DNA of 64,000 bases from Hortaea werneckii (taxonomy: Eukaryota > Ascomycota > Dothideomycetes > Mycosphaerellales > Teratosphaeriaceae), in assembly GCA_037044905.1 (NCBI GenBank), contig JBAOKB010000094.1:248001-312000 (forward strand), written 5' to 3'. The notes beneath the pieces were generated by a model. That model did no database searches. It was given only the letters and a program-made list of their open reading frames with translations, and was not told the origin of the DNA. Of this stretch, positions 57,528 through 64,000 are shown in pieces. How positions within the stretch are numbered: the stretch's first letter is position 1; every line of letters begins with the position of its first letter. The position numbers were made by a program, and so were the translations under genes.

Positions 57528-60500
57528 ATGTCGTCGGTGCTTAAAACGCCGCCCCTGCAGACGGCAACCGCCACCATCGATACTCTATGCGGTCGCCTTT
57601 CCTCCGCCACTCTCCTGGAAGATCGTCGCGCTGCCATCCTCGGCCTGCGCAGCTTCGCGAAGCAATATCCAGCCTCGGTAGCCTCAGGCTCTCTTCGCGA
57701 ACTCATCACCACCCTCCGACGCGATGGTCTTGGGCAGACAGAGAAGAGTGACAGCACCAGAAAGGGAGGGAGCACGGCTGATGAGGGCGGAGATGTCGAC
57801 ACCATCCGGCTGGTGCTGGAGACCTTGCTCATGCTCTTCAACCCGGACGCGAGCAGTCCCGAGGCTGGCGACGAAATCGCCTTCTTCATGGCGGATGAAT
57901 TCTCAATGGTATGTTACACTTGGTCCGCAAACACGTGACCCTTCATCCACTCCTCGACCACCTTCCAATCCTACGCGTACAATCGACAAGAGCTAAGGCT
58001 AATCCGCAGCGCCAAGACAACATCCTCCTTCTCCTCTCCTTGCTCGATCCGACCTCCCCCTACGCCGACTACTACTCGCGCCTCTATAGCGTGCAGCTGT
58101 TGACTGCCATCTGCTCTGCACGGCCCGAACGGTTGCAGGAATGCATTCTCAGTGCTCCTCTAGGCGTGAGTCGACTTGTTGGCATTCTGGACGATGCGCG
58201 AGATGCGGTGCGCAATGCCGGTCTTGTGTTGCTGGTCGACCTCACGAGTGGCGCCAATGAGGATCTACGAAAAATTGTGGCTTTTGAGGACGTCTATGGC
58301 AAGGTCTTTGCCCTGATACAAATGGAAGGGGGCCTGGCCGAAGCGGGTATTACCGCACAGGACTGCCTCAGTCTGCTTGCGCACCTAATCAAGGGAAGTG
58401 CAAGCAATCAGACCATGTTTCGTGAGGGCGGCTGCGTTACGCAAATGGTACGATTGCTGGCCGAAGCCTTCCCGCCCAATGAAGAAGAGGCCGCTTTTGT
58501 AGCTCAGGGTAGAGAGAGGGCTACATGGGGACTACTACAACTGCTCGGCTTGTTCCTCGAAGCAGGCGAGTCTAGTACGCCGCAGAACCAGGCAGCGTTC
58601 TTCCGGATGGGTTCAGCCCAAGTTCTTCTCGACCTGGGCTTCTGTGCTGATCTAGCGACGCCGCTGCGCATTCTTGCTCTGAAGTGTGCTGCTGCGCTCA
58701 TTGCGTCGAATCCGCCGATCCAAGAGGCTTTCGCGGCACTAACGGTCGAAATCCATGCCTTCTCAGAACCTGCAAAGCCTTCCGGTCAGGTAAATGGCAC
58801 AAAGTCGACACCATCCTCTAACCGTGGTAGTGCGAGACAGAGCGCTGAAAAGCCACGGACCTACGTGATCGAAGCGCTCCTCGACCTCACTCTTGCCAGC
58901 CCCCAAGATGAAAGCAGCCTACGCGCAGCTGGATGCACTTTGATACAGGCATATCTCGCTGGTCATGACAGGATCAGGTGGCACTTTCCTCCAACGCGCT
59001 ATCGCAGGCCATGCCGAGCACGAGCAAGCGGCTAATGTCTTGACCACGCTTCTCCACCCTGGCGCCGAGCCGCAGAGCATTGTTTTCGCCTCCTGGATCG
59101 TTGCGGACCTTCTGGCCGATCATCCAGAGGCCAAGGCAGCACTGGCAGCCGTCAGAGAAGGCAACGAGAGCGAAGGCGAAGATGTACTCACCTCGATTCA
59201 AGCGCTCGGCTCCCAGCTCCAAAGTGCGCTCCAGCCCACCCCGGACGAGAGGCTGATCGCTGCTTACGCGGGCCTCCTGACTCTTTTGCTCTGGGAATTT
59301 GCCAGTGGCGTCAATGATCTGCTTTCAGAGGGCAGCGGACTTGTGCAGGCTCTGGTCACTGGCGCGAACCCCAATTCTGGTGACGCTGTAGTTGCTGGTG
59401 TTGCGGCTAGCTTGCTTGGAACGTTATACGAATTCAGCACGAAGGATAGTCCCATTCCGCGGCGCACTCTCGCGCCTTTGCTTACACAGAAACTCGGTCG
59501 CAGCAAATATCTCGAAGCTCTCACGCTACTAAGACGACACCCTGCGGTTCGCGATGCAGATCTTGGAGGTCCAAGCGAAGATAGTCTGCTTAGCGCCAAA
59601 TTCATCGATCTCTTAATGAATGAATACACTCGACTTCGCCGCGCCGTCGACAAGGATCCCGGTGTCGAAGTTCTTCCACCCAGTGCAGCCGAAGCGGGAG
59701 TCGATCGAGACGTTCTTGATGAGCTACGTGGGCAGCTTCAAGCCACCAAAGATGCCCTCACCCAAGCCCAACAAGAGGCTCTCACAGCATCCCAGCAAGC
59801 CGAGCAAGACCGACTAACAAGCGCGAAAGAACTGCAAACTTCCACTTCAGAGGTGGAAAGACTACGGAAAATTAACGAAGCAATGCAAAACGGTCACCAA
59901 TCCGAGCTGGAGAAACTCGCACGCGAACACGAACAGGCCCGTCAACAAGCTGCCAATGAGCAACAGCGCGCGTTCGGAGCTGCTAAAGCGGAGGCGGATC
60001 GACAGAGTGAAGCGCGCTTGCGGGAACAAGGGGCAGCTGGAGCGCAGAAGGTTGCTGAGCTTGAAAGGAAGATTGCCGAGCTTGGGAACGAGAAGAGAAA
60101 TGACCAGAAGAAGCATGCCGACATCGCGAAGCAGCTAGATCAGCTCACTTCACGCCATACTGAGCTTGGCAATCAGGAACAGCAGGTTCGACGGCAGCTT
60201 GAAGAACTTACTCCTCGCCACTCTCAACTTGAGAGCGAGCACTGCGAGGTTGAAGGAGGAAATGCAAAAGGCCAAAGCTGACCTGGAAACCACGAGGAGC
60301 GATGCTGAGAAGCGGGGTGAGCTTGCCGAGCGGCTGACAGCTCAGGTCAAGGAGTTGAGGGAGGAGCTCGCAGGGAAAGACGATGAGCTTGCCGGCGAGC
60401 GGAAGGGGTACGGCGAGCTGGAGAAGGAAGTGGAAGAGTTGAAGACGAAGCTTGAGGCTGCCGAGAAGCAGCTTGTGGAAGCGGAGAAGAGAGCGAAGGA

Positions 60501-61473
60501 TGCGGAGGGGAAGATCGGACAGGGAGAGCAAGGTGTGAAGGCGGCGAAGGAAGAAGCCGAGAAAGCGGCGAAGAAGGCTGAGGACGCCGATGGTAAGGTG
60601 AAAGCTGCCGAGCAGCAAGCGAAAGAGGCCGAGGGCAAGGTTGCCACAGCAGAGAAGAAGGCTAAAGATGTTGAGGCTGAATTGCAGGCTGCGGAGAAGA
60701 AGGCCAAGGACGCTGAGGGTAAAGTCACGGCTGCGGAGCAGAAAGCCAAGGACGTCGAGGGTAAGGCCCAGGCTGCTGAGAAGAAGGCGAAGGATGCTGA
60801 AGGCAAGCTTACAGCGGCTGAGAAGAAGGCCAAAGATGCCGAGGGCAAAGTCACTACCGCGGAAAAGAAGGCCAAAGATGCAGAAAGCAAGTTGCAGGCT
60901 GCAGAGAAGAAGGCGAAAGACGCCGAGGGCAAGGTTCAGGCTGCCGAGAAGAAGGCCAAAGAGGCCGAGAGCAAGGTCCAAGCTGCCGAAAAGAAAGCGA
61001 ACGAAGCCACAAAAGACTCCTCCAGCAAAGCAGGCAACAAGAAGGGCGGGGAGAAAGCCAACGACAAGACGGCCGAGGACAACAGCAAGAAGGTCACCGA
61101 GCTCGAAACCAAACTCGCCTCTCTCCAAAAGGAAGTCTCAGCGGCCCAAACCACGGCTTCAACCGCCCAAACCACCACAGCAGAAACCCGCGCGGAGCTT
61201 GAACAAGCGCGGACGGACCTCTCCGCCGCACAGGAAGCTCTGGAGAAGACAAAATCGGATCTTGAGACGCTGAAGACGAAACTTGACGCGGCGCAGGAGG
61301 GGGAGAAGAGTGCCAAGGAGGAATTGGAGAGTATGTTGCTCGTGATGGGCGATATCGAGGCTAAGCGGGATGGGTACCGGAGTAAGATCCGCGAGATGGG
61401 TGGGGAGGTTAGTGAGGAGGAGGAGGAGGAGAGTAGTGACGACGATGAAGACGAGGATGAGGATGAGGAGTGA
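57528..61473 (+). CDS. USO1: Vesicle tethering protein Uso1/p115, two indels, 14-residue repeats
   Basis: Two exons: 57528-57908 and 58010-61473 (GTATGT donor, CGCAG acceptor); 1280 aa after correcting +1 shifts near 58972-58980 and 60236-60246. The N-terminal head is armadillo-like: TATIDTLCGRLSSATLLEDR, LLLLSLLDPTSPYADYYSRL, FREGGCVTQMVRLLAEAFPP and FASWIVADLLADHPEAKAAL. The tail is one long coiled coil (from about 59700). Part of it (about 60600-61010) is an almost regular 14-residue repeat, AAEKKAKDAEGKVT with variants, about ten copies. The C-terminus is strongly acidic (EEEEESSDDDEDEDEDEE), as in p115. Family knowledge: Uso1 tethers ER-derived COPII vesicles to the Golgi with Ypt1/Rab1 and SNAREs; the acidic end binds other Golgi proteins. 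SEC20 and GDI1 in this window act in the same route. Confidence 0.92.
60600..61010. repeat. 42-bp coding repeat in USO1
   Basis: About ten copies of a 42-bp unit encoding AAEKKAKDAEGKV(T/Q) with A/E/D/S variants. The DNA copies differ at third positions, so the repeat is maintained at protein level and is not a fresh duplication. The antisense strand is open over the whole block because of codon bias. Confidence 0.85.
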
Positions 61474-62125
61474 GGGGTTGGGGAAATGTGTATTTCTACG
61501 GGATTAGGTGGTTCGGAGGTAGAGAGTTGAGATGTAATAAGAATCTGTGTTTTGTGTCAATTTTCCAAAAACCTCTCACGGACGTGAGACTGTCATGAAT
61601 CCGTGGTGATCGGTGACGATCCTTCTTCACTGTCAACCTTTTTGGCGGATAAGGCGTCAATCACGCACTACAAGAAGTGAAAAGATCTGGAACTCATTTG
61701 CCTCGTCATCTAAGAAAAAGGACCGATTCAACGGACGTCGATTAGCGAGCAAGCAATACAGAGAATTGCGGATTCTAAAACCTGCAAAGACACACGAGCA
61801 GTGTCTCGCGCAATGACTGGTATGGAGCACATCATGAGCATGATGATGGAGATTCAGATGTACGCACATGCCGGGGTGGATGGTGAGCGTAGAGAGACGT
61901 AATTACGTCAACATTTGCAATATTTCCACTCACGTCCTCGTGCAGGCAGGCTGTCGCTTGATCAGACAATACATCTTGGAAGACTAGAAATTACGACGCA
62001 AGTGTTGGGGTATATGCTCTACTTACTGCAAGCCGGAGAAAATCTATTCGATCCCGAGAACTTGACTGTGGCCTAAACCAAAAGAGACTTCGTCTCTTCC
62101 ATTCCATTCACCGCCTACTCGTCTC
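61474..62125. other. Convergent intergenic region
   Basis: Between the stop codons of USO1 (plus) and the T5orf172-like gene (minus). A 67-codon plus frame at 61613-61816 has no features. Nothing else seen. Confidence 0.4.
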
Positions 62126-64000
62126 TCAGCGCAGCTGTGACAGCTGTTGATGCAAGCGCAGATAGCGCACCAGCTTCTCGTGACTTCGACTCTGTAACAA
62201 GCATCCCGCAACGAAGTCAAGGATCTGGTCCAAAGAGCCTGGAAGAAGATTAACCAAAGGCTCCCAAGTTAGCTCATCGGTTTCGTGACCTTTCGATCTT
62301 GAAAGGACTCTCCAATCATCCAGAGCCGGTGCGTCTTCCACAGGCGTCGTCAGACCGAGGATCTGGTCGTCCGTCTTTTCGTCTACGGCTTCCTTGACGA
62401 GGTTCCCTGGTCTGACTGAAGTCTTCTTGAGCTTGTGTCGATGGGTGTCGAGGATCAGCAAGATCCGGTGTTGGTCTTCCGAGCTCAACTGAGCGGGATG
62501 GTAGATTGGATGGTGAGTGGGTCCGGGCCGCAAGGCCGTGTAGAGACGATTGAGTATATTGATTGGATGCTCCCACTCTGGCGATGTTGTTCCAACATTG
62601 TTGCCCTTTCCAGGTCTGGCCTCCCGAAGAAAGTCGTGAGCTTTGAGGTCTGGCTTGGTAAGACTGGAGCAATCTGAGCCGTTCCGCATCTCCTCGCGAA
62701 ACAGAGCCAGTGAATTCTCAATGATGTGTCTGATTACTCGGAGTTCTGCGTCAAAGTATCCGACGTGGTTATGCTTTGGCTCAGTCTTCAGACAACATAT
62801 CTTGTCTGCCACCGCGCTTAACGCACGATGGACGAATCGTTCCAGTCTTCGGATGAGGGAGGTTTCCAAACCCTCGGACTGGTAAGCCAGTTCGATCCTT
62901 TTATAGCCGCATTCCTTCTTGATCCGTGCCATGCGACGCATACATCCTTCTTCGCGGAAGCTCGCGGCAGATTCCAGCTTTCCCTTGACACGTCGTTGCT
63001 TGACAGAACCAATCTTGAAGCGGTCCAGCTCCGGGAGATAAATGACAAATATCATCGATAGACAGGCAGCGTCACGCTTATCAACAGTCGGCTGCTGCTG
63101 AAACAGACGTTTGAGCTCCTGCTGAATCCGGTCTGGTGGTGTGAAGAGCTCTGGTACGGGACTACATCCCAAGCTGGCCCAGACGTTCCTAACTTGGTAA
63201 ACTGTTTCTGTAGTGAGACCTGAGATGGCGTTTGTGGAGTCTGCGGCTCTTCGACGGCAGCGCAAAAGGGTTCGCTTTCGATTTCGAGCAAATCCGGTCG
63301 CCTATATCTTGCATCTCTACATCCTGGCAGCAGTGGAGTGTAGCATTCGAGTCTTCGTAGCAGACGTCCTTGTCAGAGCCATCGCTCCTTTCCAGTGTTG
63401 CATATTTCGGTAAACACTGGCGGAACGGCCAAACCTCATCTGTTTGAGCTCGAGGAAGGAATTGGTGTTCGGAATCTCCTGAAGCCTCGGCTTCGAAGGC
63501 TTGGAGAATGCATCGAGAAAAAGCTAGACACTGTTCAGATGTGACCTCACTATGCACAAAATCCTGCGAGAGAAAGTCGTCTGTCTCGATTGTGTCGCAA
63601 TGGAGGATATCATGGGACGGCCAGATGCCGAACGTTACCTGGAAGTCAGTGTCGCATCGACCTTTGCAGTGCTGGAAATTTTGTCGACTTTGGAGCCGCA
63701 ACAAGCCATCGTATATTACGAGGAGGATTGCGACGAAATGCGGCTCTTCTGGAGCCACTCCGAAAGCATGATGCCAGTTGACTTCCGAGCCGGGCACAGT
63801 ACGGACGAATTCGTATCTCTGTCTACCATGAGGGGTCGGTTGAAAACGAACTATGACATGCTTCCCTATCCTCCTGACCTTGATCTCGCAGGGGAACCAA
63901 AATCGACTTTGGCCTTTGTCATCACTGTGACTTGGGAGATTCAACAACGCATTTGCCACAGCAGGGAAGACAGAGTCGACGTGTAATGGGGCCTGCCAAC
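62126..64000 (-). CDS. T5orf172/GIY-YIG-like domain protein, partial at the edge
   Basis: The C-terminal frame is 62126-63265 and the N-terminal frame runs from 63189 past 63959 to the window edge without a stop or ATG, so the start is outside. The two frames overlap at 63189-63265 and need one indel there. The recognisable part is MIFVIYLPELDRFKIGSVKQ, then KKECGYKRIELAYQSEGLET, LIRRLERFVHRALSAVADKI and PKHNHVGYFDAEL. This is the pattern of the T5orf172 (DUF1766) domain, related to GIY-YIG nucleases, found in many uncharacterised fungal proteins. The N-terminal 250 residues are not recognised. An antisense plus frame at 63552-63986 (144 codons) overlaps it and is less likely. Function unknown; DNA binding is only suggested by the domain. 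Confidence 0.6.

Noticed and set aside
60208..61128. 306-codon and 196-codon minus-strand frames opposite USO1, hydrophobic and repetitive
   Set aside because: They are the mirror image of the Lys/Glu/Ala-rich coiled-coil repeat; codon bias keeps the antisense open. No family features and the sense strand is a clear gene.
63552..63986. 144-codon plus-strand frame at the right edge
   Set aside because: Overlaps the longer minus frame that leads into the T5orf172-like domain; no recognisable motif. Not fully excluded, since the true gene start is outside the window.
1..64000. CRISPR arrays, bacterial operons, phage or plasmid features
   Set aside because: The window is intron-containing fungal nuclear DNA; the only regular repeats are tandem minisatellites without spacers.

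Overview
The window is nuclear DNA from a filamentous ascomycete (Pezizomycotina; a dothideomycete-type black fungus would fit, but this is inference). Evidence: genes interrupted by short introns (about 47-125 nt) with GTRNGT donors, CTAAC/CTGAC-like branch sites and YAG acceptors; intergenic spacing of a few hundred bases; and a gene set typical of the group (intradiol dioxygenase with a secretion signal, TDT malate/sulfite-type transporter, siderophore MFS, secretory lipase, GH53 galactanase, cysteine-pair copper ATPase, F-box proteins) mixed with housekeeping genes (GDI1, SEC20, RAT1, USO1, SRP receptor beta, mitochondrial uL29m, PTC5-like phosphatase, Ran-binding protein).

Layout. 0.4-4.8 kb: intradiol dioxygenase and RanBP3/Yrb2-like protein, both minus. 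5.5-14.1 kb: SEC20 (minus), then on plus a DHA1 MFS transporter, MRPL4, GDI1 and a TDT transporter. 14.8-21.0 kb: SRP receptor beta, an SDR epimerase and a very large E2 protein, all minus. 21.0-24.5 kb: no convincing gene. 24.5-31.6 kb: a small PPxY protein (plus), a P1B copper ATPase and a secretory lipase (both minus). 32.4-39.3 kb: a disturbed, repeat-rich stretch with two F-box-type genes, a broken membrane/charged-repeat gene, a 106-bp tandem array and several other tandem duplications. 39.3-47.9 kb: sulfotransferase (plus), siderophore-type MFS (minus), secreted TIM-barrel-like protein (minus), Nudix hydrolase (plus), GH53 galactanase (plus). 48.2-56.8 kb: PP2C phosphatase, a 142-aa conserved-looking small protein, a DHA2-type MFS and RAT1, all minus. 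57.5-61.5 kb: USO1 (plus). 62.1 kb to the right edge: a T5orf172/GIY-YIG-like protein (minus, cut by the edge).

The strongest global signal is that about half of the genes carry one to three single-base shifts that break an otherwise family-like protein, often at short homopolymers and including essential genes (RAT1, USO1, SRP receptor beta). Net indel counts restore exact multiples of three in nearly every case. Consensus sequence error is the simplest explanation; real decay cannot be excluded for the accessory genes. Separately, the 32-34 kb stretch has three in-frame TAG codons in otherwise coding frames. I did not find a coherent new multi-gene system; the 32-37 kb repeat/F-box block is the least ordinary part.
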